From contig CM036245.1 of NCBI GenBank assembly GCA_020698575.1, positions 14,097,479-14,161,478 on the forward strand: 64,000 nucleotides of DNA. The letters run 5' to 3'. The notes under the pieces are model-generated. The model was not told where the DNA came from and made no database searches. It worked only from the letters and a program-made list of their open reading frames with translations. Within the stretch, counting starts at the first letter, position 1. Every line of letters begins with the position of its first letter. This document shows, piece after piece, positions 37,201 to 44,559 of the stretch. A program made the translations under genes and the position numbers. The DNA comes from Bostrychus sinensis. Taxonomy: Eukaryota; Chordata; Actinopteri; Gobiiformes; Eleotridae.

Positions 37201-38570
37201 GTCACATCTTTGTCAAGTAGATAACCTCTGTAAACGCCAACCTCGGCCAAGACGCCACACAGTGAGTCATTATTAATTTCTAATTTTATTTTCTGAACCC
37301 TGAGGGGGAAGTGTTGTTTTTTTTTTTCCTCATCTGACCCACGTCTGTTGTGAATCACATGGAGCTCACATGTCACTGGCATCACTTTTCATCACAAACT
37401 ATTAATAAACTGTGGCTGTACTGTACATTAACTGTACTGGCCTATGCTGTGCTACAGTGGACACCTCTCACGTTTTCTCCATAGATAAGATTAATATTAT
37501 TGTCATGTCATATTTTCACAGTGAAATGAACATGAGATTTGTAAAAATAGCAATATTTATTAGATTATTGTACCAAAATATAATTTATGTAGCTGTTGTA
37601 GTGCAAGCTATAAGTGGCTACTCTGGTGGGTAGAGTAGTCACACAGCAAATTACTGCAGAAGTACTCAGTTAGAAGTAGTAAAGTATCACTTCTGCTGCT
37701 ACTCGCACTAGTACTATTACTATTACTCAGAGGTGAACAGTAACAAAGTAAATTTACTTGAGTACTGTACTTAAATATAGTTTATGAGTATTTTTAGGGG
37801 TAACTTACTACTTTTACTCCACTACAGCTAAAAGATAAATACAATAGTTTTTGCTCCACTACATTTCTAAAAAAGCAAAAGTAACTTCTGCAGAGAAATT
37901 GTTTTAAAACTGAAAGACAACAGACTTAGTCCCTAGATAAGATAAGATAAGATAAGATAATTATTTACTACATAATACTACTCACTACTTTGTTCTCAGG
38001 AACTAAAAAGAACCTCTGGACACAATCTGGAAGTGATTTAGCTTTTGTGTTGAACATTATTTGCATGATTCTATAATAAACCAATTTAAAAATATTAGAT
38101 TAGTATAATCATAATACTCAGCCTTATTTATAATACGTATGGCTGGTTTTTGCTGTAGAACAATCTTATCTATTATGGTTTTATAAGATGATCCCTACAT
38201 TTCCTCACTGAAATTATGCAAAGTGTATTTTATTCATATTTTTGGAGCTGCAAATTTGTGACTTGAATGCAGTCGACATTTTACCCAAAATCTTGACTGC
38301 ACTCATTTGAAATACATTGTGGGAAAAAAGGGTTGTGTTTGTTTGTTTGCTGGTTTGTTTGTTTTCAAATACATTGAATACCTAAGTATTTTTGAAAGCA
38401 AATACTCCAGTACTTTAACTCAAGTAAAAATTTGACTAAGCAACTTTTACTTGTATTGGAGTAATATTTGACCTGGAGGAGCTAAACTTTTACTCAAGTA
38501 ATGAAGTTGAGTACTTTGTCCACCACTGCTATTACTGTTAACACTATAATAACAACTGCTAGTACTCACG

Positions 38571-38618
<48 letters not shown>

Positions 38619-41600
38619 TTACTATTACTACTATTACTACTACTACCTGTTCTACTGCTAGGATTGCTGCTACTACTTCTACTGCTGCTGTAAAAAGATA
38701 CTAGATAGGCCTACTACTGTATTTGGTGAAAATACTACTACTTCTACTCCAGTTACTGCTATTGCTAAAGGAGAATCAAAGTCAAGGCCACTACTGCTAC
38801 TGCTAGCACTACTTTTCCTGACAGTACAATTGTTATTGTTACTGTTACACATATAGGACTACTAATAACAATTAAGTAGTTGTAGTACTAACTGCTAATA
38901 CTACTGCTAATTCTGGGTTACCGTCTCCTTGTTTTTCACCTTTAAACAAGCAAAAAGTACAGTGTAAACAAAAAAGAGAGCAGGTGTCAGGGGCATAATT
39001 GAAATATTCAGGGCAAAATGTTCAGGAATAAATAAATACAAACATAACCCGGCCGTAATGTACAACAGCACAGAGATACGATGTGACACTTTCTTGCTAA
39101 AACCCAAAATAAGTTCCATCTCTGACAGCTGTATCTTAAGGCCAGTGTTGTGTGATCTAAAAGCAAAGATGTTTGCCAAAAAAACTCCAATTCAGGCTGG
39201 TTTCGACTCCAGTGTAAAAAGCCATTTGAGGACTTGTCCAAAACTCGCCCCAGGGCCCATCATAACCCAAGGTCAGATTTGAAGTTTGCATGCATTATCT
39301 ATGGGCTTCCAGCTCTGTCCAAGTATTTAATAAATTATGTTTCAAAATGTAACATGGAGAGGTGGGATTTAACATGGCATCTTCTTTTAACATAGTATAT
39401 GCCTTATAAACTGGGACGCACATCAAAAACAGCTCGTTTAATTTAGGCCTAAATGTTAAGAGAAGATATTTCACAACTCATTATGTTTGAATTGAGCTGG
39501 GGGTCACATTCTTCATGCCCCCACTTTATGTTATGTACTGAACATGTCTGACCCTGTTGCTAAAAAAGAATGAAAAGAAAAATGAACTTGTGACATTGAA
39601 AGGTGAAAACATAAAGACATTTAACCCTTAGGCATTTTACTGGCGTTTAGCAGTTTAATAATGTCTTGTGACAGGACATCCCAATTTGAATAGTATAAAA
39701 GCACTCGAGAGTAGGGCTGGGTAAATGATAACCTTTCCAGTATCGAAAGAAAAGTTACAATACTACTTCAATGTTACTTTGCATGTATGAGTAAATAAAT
39801 AAAATAAATCATACAAACTACTGATTTTAACTTACAGCTAAGAAATTTTGCTCCCAAAATTGGTCTTTTATTCAATATGATTGTGTTTTATGATTGTAGA
39901 AGATGAATTAGCTCACCATTAATATCAGAAAAAGTATTGCTTAGGCGCTGATACTGAAAACCAGGTATCATTTAAGTACTGGTATTTTTAAAAATCTGAA
40001 CAGTACCCAGCCCTACTCAAGAGCACACCTCCGTCAAGGCATTACAGTTCCATTTTGTATTTGGATCCACACTAAAAATAAATATTTGTTTCTTTACTGA
40101 CCCTTTGGGTCAATCCCCAACCCCCCAAACACAGCAGGAACCACAGATGGTCTACCCACTCTGCAATTCTTAACTACACTGTACAGGTCTATGCAGTTGG
40201 AGTTTTGCTGCTTACAGACTTAAGTGCCCCTATCTCGCATTGGTAAAGGAATTCTTTTAAAAATCCTTGATTCTTACAGTGAGCTGGATCCACACCAAAA
40301 ATACATTTTTGTTTCTAGGCCTGTTCCTGACCTTTCCGGGAATTTTCAACAAAATCAAACCACTAGATTATGAGTTATCTTGCTAAATGACAAAAACATA
40401 TAAAACACATGACCTTCTTAGCAGAGGAGGTAACTAAGACCTTGTAATAAAGCAGTCACTGCAGGGGCATAACATCAGGCGGTGCACTGGGGCCCCGGAG
40501 GTCGTTCATCTATGATCCAGTCTGTGTTTAAAATATTCATACTTGTCCAACGTCAGACACTGATGTTGGAGGAGAAGGCCTGGCTCTAATTCATCCCAAA
40601 GGTGTTCTGTCAGGTTGAGGTCAGGACTCTGTGCAGGTTCAGTCAACTTCTTCCACACCAAACTCTCTCATCCATGTCTTTATGAACCGTGCTTTGTGCA
40701 CTGGTGCAGTCATGTTGGAACAGGAAGTGTTCCAGGCAGTGTAATAATAATACATAACGTTTTTTTTTTTAATAATTAACTGATTCCATTACATTACATG
40801 ATACATGTGAATACCCATAACAGTCAAACACCACCTTCCTCATTCATGTAATGTGAAACAACCATTTCCTTATATCTAATTTTAAATTGATGAATATTTG
40901 GACATTGCTTGAGCTGTAACCCCAATCGATTCCAAAGTTTAACTCCACATAGACACACAAGCTTTTCCTTGTAGTTCTCACTGCCTGAACTTTAAAGTTA
41001 CCAAACCCCCTCAAATTATAACTCCCTTCTCTCTGCAAAAAGAGCTTTTGAATATTCAAAAGAAGTGAACCTTTACTAGCTTTGTATAAAATTGTACAGT
41101 ATAAAAATCAACTAAGTCAAAGAATTTTAACAATTTAGATTGCAGAAATAAACTATTCGTGTGATCATAAAATCCTACATTATAAATGATTTTGTTACAG
41201 GTTACATCTTTTGGAATGACAAATATGTTTGCATGTGCGCCCACGCAGGGGTGCATATATACATGTAGATGGACAAGATAAATGCTTTGGTATGCTTCCA
41301 TAGTTAGTGTATTGACAATGTGTATATAACCATGTAGTGGTGCTTTAAGATCCTTTGCTTTGTGTATATTGTAAAAATGCTAATGTTCATGGATTTTAAA
41401 TATCTAATATTAATGTTGAAAGGGGGGTAGGAGTTTAGAAGTTCACACTTCATCCTACTCTTTTTGAGCATTGTCTAAGGGCTGAGTCATTGTGTCGGGA
41501 CAGACTTTTATGTATTCTGCTCAAATAAAGAAATGAAATGAAATGATGCGATCTGAAAACACCGCGTGTTGTTGCTGATGGCATTAATTAGCATGCGTAT

Positions 41601-43669
41601 ATTTAACAGGCTATATTTAACTTTTATATAATTTTAATTGCATCTCAGTGAGTCCTGGGCCGAGCCACATGAAACAAACACTGTTAGTCACAGAGAGAGA
41701 CACAGACAAACACACGGCTGCTGACGGGACTCTGCTCTGTGAACTGGCTCTTTCCTGACTGACCCATAACTTGCGTTAACAAGCGTTAAAATAATTATCT
41801 TAATTAATTAATGCGTTAACGCAACAATAAGGCATTAACGTGCCCATCCCTAAAAAAAACAAAAAAAACAAAAACAAATGTAGTTTTACAAAATTGCCCC
41901 TAAATATTGAAAAAGCACCTTTTTTTTGTATAAAACTCCATTAGCTAACAGCAACATTTTATAAATTAAAAAGCTTAATGCATGAACTTGAAGTACTGAA
42001 TGTGCTTCATAACGTTAGGGCCCCCTCTGAAATCCTGCACTGGGGCCCCACATTACCAAGTTACACCACTGAGTGACTGTAACTTATTCCTTAAAGTACC
42101 ACATAGGCTACATAGAGAAGCACACAGGAACAATGACACTGGATTAGTTTTATGTATTGCTGGTACTGTGCCCATCATTTCTGACAACTAACAAGGCTCT
42201 CTCCCCAAGTAGTGCATCGTTTCTGTAACTTGTGTCTATTTTACCTAATCTAGTTTAGCCTCTGTGGCATTCCTCCTGGCTGCTTCTCTAAACTTGTAAT
42301 ACTTACAGCATATTTATACAGATCCACATTTACAAACTTAAACTATCCCTTTAAGAAACTGGAGTGTGATTAAATAAGATATACCATTTCCAGTCTACTT
42401 TTAAATAACCAGCTGACGTCAGACACTTGGCACAACCAACCTTTTCTCAAAGACACAACACAGAGGTGATAAGAGCAGAACATCAGGAAAAGTCCTTCAG
42501 CGTAAAACAGTAACCACATAGAGTTGGCAATGGCATGTGTTCAAATCCACTTCTCTCAAACATCCAGAAAGTGAATAATAGCTCACATTAGTGTGATACC
42601 GAGACCGTTTTAAGTACATCCACAGTAGGGTTGCCAGATATTAGGCAAACATGTGATAACTATGTTGGTTACTGGAATAATAGTGCAAGGGACTTGAACA
42701 TTAAGATTGCTGATAATGATCATTTGTGATAGAATAGTGCTTTTAGATATTGCATTATTGTAGTCCTAAGGCAAACCCAATGCAATTCAGTCTTCAACAA
42801 AGCTTAAGTGAAACCAGAAAAAGTAGAAGGTGAAACACATGAGTTAATGTTTTTGTCTTTGGCTTTAACTTCCTCATTGCAGAAGAAGAAATGAAAAATG
42901 CAGTAGTGTCATGTCACTATACTGTCAGTGTCATGTGCTAAAACAGAACACTAAACCACCACTGAACTTCACATATAACATAATCAATGCAACTGCAGCA
43001 AAGTTAAGTCTTGAAATAGGTTTACTGCCCTGTTTAACCACTGTTTGCTGAGTATACTGGCCAGATGTCACATGAAGAATATCATTTCAACTAAACACAA
43101 ATTGCTAAACTCCCCCGACAGAAATTGTTGTGCAAGTGCTACAATTTGTTTTTTAAATAAACATTAGGCTATTGTGAAATAGAATTTAAAAGCCAGTGTC
43201 TTCAGTGTGATTTAAATCTTCTATGTCATATGCTAATGAGCTGGTACAAGATACTTGGGAACATAGGTACAAGCGCATTTGTGAAAGTGCCCATGTTCCC
43301 ACCAGGAACACAGGAAACACCAGGAAAGAGAAGGACTGGAGAACCTTTGCGCATTCTGCTAAGTCCTGATGTTCCCTAACTCTAGCCCTAACTTTAGTAG
43401 TCCTAACCTTAATCTTAATCTAAATGTTCCCTGGAAAACATAGGGCTGACCCCGTCCATTACATTAGTTTGCTGTAACAACCTGCCATTCATCAGTAAGT
43501 GGATAAGTGACTAACAATCTTGGCAACAATCTTGAAACTTCGTCTTTTTGTGGAAAAACGTGTAATTATTCAGCAGTGCAAAGTTTTAACAAAGCACATA
43601 AAAAATGACTTACGAGGTAACAGAGCTGAGAGGCTGCTCCCTGACCCATCTCCTCGAAGGGGACAGCAT
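18227..43669 (-). CDS. gal3st2: Galactose-3-O-sulfotransferase, GAL3ST2-like (whole gene model, 4 coding exons)
   Basis: Model: join of 43669-43614, 25427-25323, 21809-21302 and 19156-18227 on the minus strand (1599 nt, 532 aa). All junctions are GT-AG and the phases agree (2/1, 2/1, 0/0). Family role (known): a Golgi type II membrane enzyme that moves sulfate from PAPS to O-3 of terminal beta-galactose on glycoproteins, mucin-type O-glycans and N-glycans. Seen: single anchor at residues about 32-50, PAPS 5'-loop KTHKTASST at 154-162, 3'-phosphate-binding segment FYFSILRNP at 233-241, and C-terminal MPELQYTEKL near 470. GAL3ST2 is preferred over GAL3ST1/3/4 because of the segments NILYRF, VEGVTSQQ, IMCNHMRF, DTFYFSILRNP and the run from DNQT to QFPEK. 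The protein is longer than mammalian GAL3ST2 (about 400 aa), with a stem of about 100 residues and a C-terminal extension of about 40. Confidence is high for the family and moderate for the paralogue and for exon 1. Confidence 0.8.
19216..19449. mobile_element. Short MITE of the Tc1 family, gal3st2 intron 3
   Basis: Left end CACACACTGAACACTTTTTT then AGGTACAAC; right end CCTAATAAAGTGGCC..GAGTGG. These are degenerate forms of the terminal repeats of the element at 22866, with TA just outside each. The interior of about 190 bp carries no transposase sequence. Confidence 0.6.
20540..21285 (-). repeat. 11-bp-type minisatellite array, gal3st2 intron 3
   Basis: Degenerate units of the form GGTTTAGTCCT/TGGTTTAGACC on the plus strand, the complement of CTAAACCAGGA. 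An element end (CAATGGTTTTGAAACTTGGT) lies at 20662, similar to the hAT terminus at 27787. Interrupted at 20795-21000 by a retroelement tail. Confidence 0.75.
20795..21000 (+). repeat. Non-LTR retroelement 3' tail inserted in a minisatellite array
   Basis: GGAGAGCGTGTGGCGGCGCT through GAGGGACTAATAAAGGTATT and terminal TTCTTATTCTTATT resembles a 5'-truncated fish LINE/SINE tail. It interrupts the 11-bp-type array at 20540-21285 in gal3st2 intron 3. Confidence 0.5.
21302..21809 (-). CDS. gal3st2: gal3st2 exon 3, stem region and PAPS 5'-phosphosulfate loop
   Basis: 508 nt (1+169 codons), acceptor CTTTTTCAG, donor GTGAGT directly after the GAG codon (phase 0). It encodes residues 54-223. The first roughly 90 residues are a poorly conserved, polar and Lys/Ser-rich stem, longer than in mammalian GAL3ST2. 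The catalytic domain starts near Cys144 (CKAKTHIVFL), with the sulfotransferase 5'-PSB loop KTHKTASST at 154-162, then NILYRFGESRN, a NLT N-glycosylation sequon at 175-177, and the conserved HIMCNHMRF near 212-219. A 116-codon open frame on the plus strand here is a shadow. Confidence 0.93.
22005..22235. mobile_element. Probable MITE, CTATATTATGCTAAAT type (gal3st2 intron 2)
   Basis: GGGGCTATATTATGCTAAAT followed by CCATGTTATAATGTTCCCTC is wording I recall from abundant teleost MITEs. A shorter relative is at 59585-59640 (CCTATATTACGCTAAATCAA). Ends and target duplication not resolved. Confidence 0.45.
22866..24045 (+). mobile_element. Tc1/mariner element (DD36E type), 3' end lost, in gal3st2 intron 2
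   Basis: The left terminal repeat begins CACTCACTTTATTAGGCACA at 22866, after a TA (22864-22865). It is followed by about 80 bp of leader and an open transposase frame. Near 24010 the sequence leaves the family pattern, and the expected right terminal repeat (CCTAATAAAGTGG type) is not found intact; only CCTAATAAAA at 24030 remains. The element lies antisense to gal3st2. Related degenerate pieces lie at 1366-1999, 9870-10075, 19216-19449 and 28143-28318. Confidence 0.88.
22945..24027 (+). CDS. Tc1-like transposase, DD36E type (open frame, altered C-terminus)
   Basis: 360 codons without interruption. Cut-and-paste transposase of the IS630/Tc1/mariner superfamily, which binds the element ends and inserts at TA. 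Seen: N-terminal paired-type helix-turn-helix region (about 28-67, SDFERGMVVGARR...SISETAD), a second DNA-binding segment (about 80-150), and the catalytic DDE residues D175 (WSDESRF), D265 (YFQQDNEPCH) and E302 (LNPIEHLWD). I count 36 residues between D265 and E302, the spacing of the DD36E (Incomer) group. A start near residue 21 (before KGDLSDFERG) may be closer to the family start. After MPRRI (about 352) the last 8 residues do not fit the family pattern, so the native C-terminus is lost. Activity is doubtful. Confidence 0.9.
   Translation: MHLGCRHGQDDLLQFKPSVRTGRKGDLSDFERGMVVGARRVGLSISETADLQEFSRTIISRVYRDWSKKEKISGERQFCGRKCLVDARGQRRMARLVRADRKATVTQITTCYNRGMQKSISERTTRRTLRKMGYSSRRPHRVPLLSAKNRKLRLQFTQAHQNWTIEDWKKVAWSDESRFLLRHSDGRVRIWRQQHESMEPSCLVQVQAGGGGVMVWGIFSWHTLGPLVPIEHCSNATAYLSIVADHVHPFMTTVYPSSDGYFQQDNEPCHKARIISDWFLEHDDEFTVLKCPPQSPDLNPIEHLWDVVEREFRIMDVQPTNLQQLHDAIMSIWTKLSEECFQYLVESMPRRIIGNNTKTE
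24563..25015 (+). repeat. Unclassified 0.5-kb repeat, copy 2 of 3 (gal3st2 intron 2)
   Basis: Begins AGCCTGGCCAGTCAGACTAA, contains GGCGGAACAATCACAGACGG, GGGGACAGCAGCAAAAACCA and CAGCAGAATCAACAGGTGAT, and ends near TAATAGGCCAGGATAAGG. Collinear with 11546-12095. Confidence 0.7.
25323..25427 (-). CDS. gal3st2: gal3st2 exon 2, signal anchor
   Basis: A 105-nt exon between acceptor TTTGCAG and donor GTATAC, read 1+34 codons+2. It encodes residues 19-54: a basic stretch (VRRALCSRRHS) followed by a hydrophobic span LWILLVLVLVCIAFQTFVA, then RQAR. Positive charges on the N-terminal side of one uncleaved hydrophobic segment are the hallmark of a type II signal anchor, so the C-terminal catalytic part would lie in the Golgi lumen. 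The split Arg codon joins exactly to exon 3. Intron 2 downstream (21810-25322) contains a Tc1 transposon in the opposite orientation. Confidence 0.82.
25428..26438. other. gal3st2 intron 1, proximal part
   Basis: A SINE-like fragment at 26255-26375; otherwise unrecognised. Confidence 0.45.
26439..26830. mobile_element. Probable hAT MITE remnant
   Basis: It starts TAGGGGTGTAACGATATG, a terminus I recall from teleost hAT MITEs, followed by AT-rich sequence with repeated GATATTGAT-like motifs. It ends near a 19-A run and ATCGATACATCAGGG, a poor match to the expected complement. No target duplication found. Confidence 0.45.
27362..27787 (+). mobile_element. hAT-type MITE whose interior is an 11-bp minisatellite
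   Basis: Perfect 8-bp target-site duplication GTCTAGAC at 27354-27361 and 27788-27795. The ends are degenerate inverted repeats TAGTCTTTGTCAAACT and (reversed) CAGTGGTTCTCAAACT. Inside are AAGTACCACCTCAGAAAT, then about 300 bp of variants of CTAAACCAGGA. 8-bp duplications with CAG-starting ends indicate hAT. No coding capacity. Confidence 0.8.
28143..28318 (-). mobile_element. Tc1-family fragment with 33-bp T run
   Basis: Read on the minus strand, it follows the transposase gene of the intact copy around 23130-23250 (GTTTACAGAGA-like start, GGAGAAAATATCCAGTGAGC, AATGCCTTGTTGATGCCAGA-like, GACTGGTTTGAGATGATAG). A 33-bp poly(T) run (plus strand 28210-28242) is inserted in it. Confidence 0.7.
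28531..28900. mobile_element. TA-flanked MITE with CAGCTCTGG ends, gal3st2 intron 1
   Basis: Inverted ends CAGCTCTGGGGAAAAA (28531) and, reversed, CAGCTCTGGAAAAAAA (28900), with TA immediately outside both (28529-28530, 28901-28902): a Tc1/mariner-type insertion. The 142-codon open frame inside (28526-28954) resembles no protein I know. Confidence 0.7.
29246..29575 (+). mobile_element. Second minisatellite-bearing hAT-type element, left part
   Basis: It begins CAGTGATTCTTAAACTTTTC followed by CCACCTCAGAAAATATTTGG, the same head as the element at 27362, then about 200 bp of CTAAACCAGGA-type units. It is interrupted at 29576 by another hAT MITE. Sequence resuming at 30010 (CACCATAAAAG) may be the rest; the right end is not recognised. 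Confidence 0.65.
29576..30001. mobile_element. hAT MITE (426 bp), TAGGGCTGCACGATAT ends
   Basis: Inverted ends TAGGGCTGCACGATAT (29576) and (reversed) TAGGGCTGCACAATAT (30001), flanked by the perfect 8-bp duplication CTGAGTAC (29568-29575 and 30002-30009). The interior is AT-rich with GCGATAT/ATTGCGATA repeats. Non-autonomous, nested in the minisatellite-bearing element. Confidence 0.88.
30870..33010 (+). mobile_element. 5'-truncated, frameshifted L1-like LINE (ORF2 remnant), gal3st2 intron 1
   Basis: Successive frames spell a non-LTR reverse transcriptase: GKSPGLDGLPPELY near 30910, degenerate PISLLNTEIK and AKVLASRLEPL near 31080-31150, GSHQGCPLSP (31435-31464) and the catalytic box YADDILLY (31544-31567). 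A C-terminal C-x2-C-x9-H-x4-C cluster (CTLCDLNVAGSFMHLVWECP, 32733-32792) follows, as in fish L1/Tx1 elements. The endonuclease domain is missing. Several frameshifts and stops make it inactive. It lies on the strand opposite to gal3st2. Confidence 0.85.
33011..34039. other. gal3st2 intron 1, AT-rich stretch
   Basis: T-rich tail after the LINE remnant, then unrecognised sequence without a credible frame. Confidence 0.4.
34040..34320. repeat. Possible dispersed repeat fragment
   Basis: GGCTTTATTGATAGGACAGA then GTATAGGGGAGGGACATTC, and later AGCACTGAGCCATACGGC, are reminiscent of a frequent fish repeat; heavily decayed. Confidence 0.3.
34727..35095 (+). repeat. Unclassified 0.5-kb repeat, copy 3 of 3 (gal3st2 intron 1), 5'-shortened
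   Basis: From AAACACCAGAGTACGCCATA (compare AAACACCAGAATACGCCGTA at 11745) through GGACAGCAGCAGAAGCCAGT and CAGCAGAATCAACAGGTGAC to GTGATTGGCCAGTTTC. The first about 200 bp of the other copies are missing. Confidence 0.7.
35096..37719. other. gal3st2 intron 1, mostly unrecognised
   Basis: A dispersed repeat fragment at 36170-36215 and a degenerate TAGGGCTGGG-family piece at 36460-36620; no coding signal. Confidence 0.4.
37728..38528. mobile_element. hAT MITE (801 bp), CAGAGGTGAAC/CAGTGGTGGAC ends, gal3st2 intron 1
   Basis: Perfect 8-bp duplication CTATTACT at 37720-37727 and 38529-38536. The ends CAGAGGTGAACAGTAACAAA (left) and CAGTGGTGGACAAAGTACTC (right, reversed) belong to the common teleost family with repeated AGTACTTGAGTA-type motifs. 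It contains a (GATAA)n run at 37935-37960. Pieces of the same family lie at 4486-4560, 6930-7692, 10294-10360, 44480-44560 and 48399-48874. Confidence 0.85.
38571..38648. repeat. (CTA)n microsatellite
   Basis: About 26 trinucleotide units with a few ATT interruptions, right after the hAT MITE ending at 38528. Weaker ACT/ACC-rich tracts lie at 10475-10530, 44612-44640 and 53575-53670. Confidence 0.95.
39712..40015. mobile_element. hAT MITE (304 bp), TAGGGCTGGG ends, gal3st2 intron 1
   Basis: Inverted ends TAGGGCTGGGTAAATG (39712) and (reversed) TAGGGCTGGGTACTGT (40015). Flanking 8-mers CTCGAGAG and CTCAAGAG differ at one base, as expected of an ageing target duplication. The interior has GATACTGAAAACCAGGTATC-like symmetry. 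A related degenerate piece lies at 36460-36620. Confidence 0.8.
40462..42071. mobile_element. hAT-type element (1.6 kb), no transposase seen, gal3st2 intron 1
   Basis: Left end CAGGGGCATAAC...CACTGGGGCCCC and right end (reversed) CAGTGGTGTAAC...GGGGCCCCAG are inverted repeats. Flanking 8-mers AGTCACTG (40454-40461) and AGTGACTG (42072-42079) differ at one base. The interior is AT-rich, without a transposase-like frame, and includes a nested hAT end (GCGTTAACGC...CCCATCCCTA, to about 41851). Confidence 0.7.
42072..43613. other. gal3st2 intron 1, distal part next to exon 1
   Basis: No repeat family or frame recognised. An intronic enhancer could lie here, but nothing specific shows it. Confidence 0.4.
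43614..43669 (-). CDS. gal3st2: gal3st2 exon 1, N-terminal cytoplasmic tail (predicted)
   Basis: Reading the minus strand, an ATG at 43669-43667 opens 18 codons plus two bases (TC) and stops at a consensus donor, GTAAGT (43613-43608). Exon 2 has no in-frame ATG and needs a preceding exon that supplies two bases of a split codon; this exon does so exactly, giving a Ser codon across the junction. The peptide is short, basic and polar (MLSPSRRWVR at the start), as expected for the cytosolic tail of a type II Golgi enzyme. The -3 base of the ATG is G. A second ATG at 43648-43646 lies in another frame and does not fit the phase. The exon sits at the edge of a CpG-rich block. Inference only: exon 1 could instead be untranslated, or another first exon could exist in the 18-kb intron. 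Confidence 0.5.
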
Positions 43670-44257
43670 CTCCCCGGACCAACAGCCGCTTCCACGGTTG
43701 ACGCTTTACCCTACGGTCCTAACTTTTTTTTTTGCCCGGCTCAGAGCTCTCGTTGTTTGGTTCTGCTTTGTCCGAGATGAACAGCCCTGCCGTGCGCGTC
43801 TCTCCCCCCGGCTCTCAGCGTCTCCTCCTGGGAAAGTTGTTCTGTCCTTCCCCCGCTGCTTGGTCTCTCTGTGCCCCGCTTGTTGTGCCTTCAGATGGGG
43901 GGAAAAGACGTGTCCTCCTTTCCTGTTGTTTGATGTGGTTCTGTTTGTTTGCCGATAGGTAGATGTCTCCTCTCCCGCTGGTTGGTGCCGGTGTGTCTGC
44001 CTCGCTCTGCCCGGCGCACAGTGCCTCTCAGCGGGGTAGTACCTCTGCCTCCGTCCCGCTGCAAGTTGTCGGTTCGTATGCGCCTCTATTCAGCACGACT
44101 CAAACGCCTCTAAACGGGAAGATCACAGTCCTCAGTCCGTAGTTACAGCACTGGTCTGTCCCCACCTTGCTCTCCCCGGTTCTCAGTGCCTCTCAGAGGG
44201 GAAACACGTTTGCCCCGTCCCGCTGCTGGACCATCACTGGAGCCAGTACAGAGGCGC

Positions 44258-44295
<38 letters not shown>

Positions 44296-44440
44296 TGCGT
44301 GCGCGTGTGTGTGTGTGTGTGGTTGCACCCTGAAGTCACAGGAGGGGATTTATTACGCGCTAAGCAGCTGCCTCTGTCGTGCTCACATGCCTCAAGTCAT
44401 TCACTCCAAACACTGGCGCAGGGCCCACAGGTGGCTCGCT
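43620..44440 (-). promoter_or_regulatory. CpG-rich block, candidate gal3st2 promoter and 5' UTR
   Basis: This is the only extended GC- and CpG-rich stretch of the window; its surroundings are AT-rich. It overlaps predicted exon 1 and extends upstream of it on the minus strand, as expected for a CpG-island promoter. I see no convincing TATA box and cannot place a start site. It ends in a GA/GT microsatellite. Small open frames on both strands inside it have no recognisable product. Confidence 0.5.
44258..44322. repeat. Composite (GA)n-(GT)n microsatellite
   Basis: A run of GA dinucleotides with one AA interruption (about 44258-44295) passes through TGCGTGCGCG into a GT run ending near 44322. 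It lies in the CpG-rich block upstream of predicted gal3st2 exon 1. Confidence 0.95.
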
Positions 44441-44559
44441 GGAGATTTTAATTAGGCCACCAATTATCACAGCACTGAGTGGAGGTAGAGGTGGTAGTCA
44501 GAGTGTGTGTACTCAGGTAAAATTACTAGAGTAAAAGTAAAAGTAGTCAACAATTTTTT

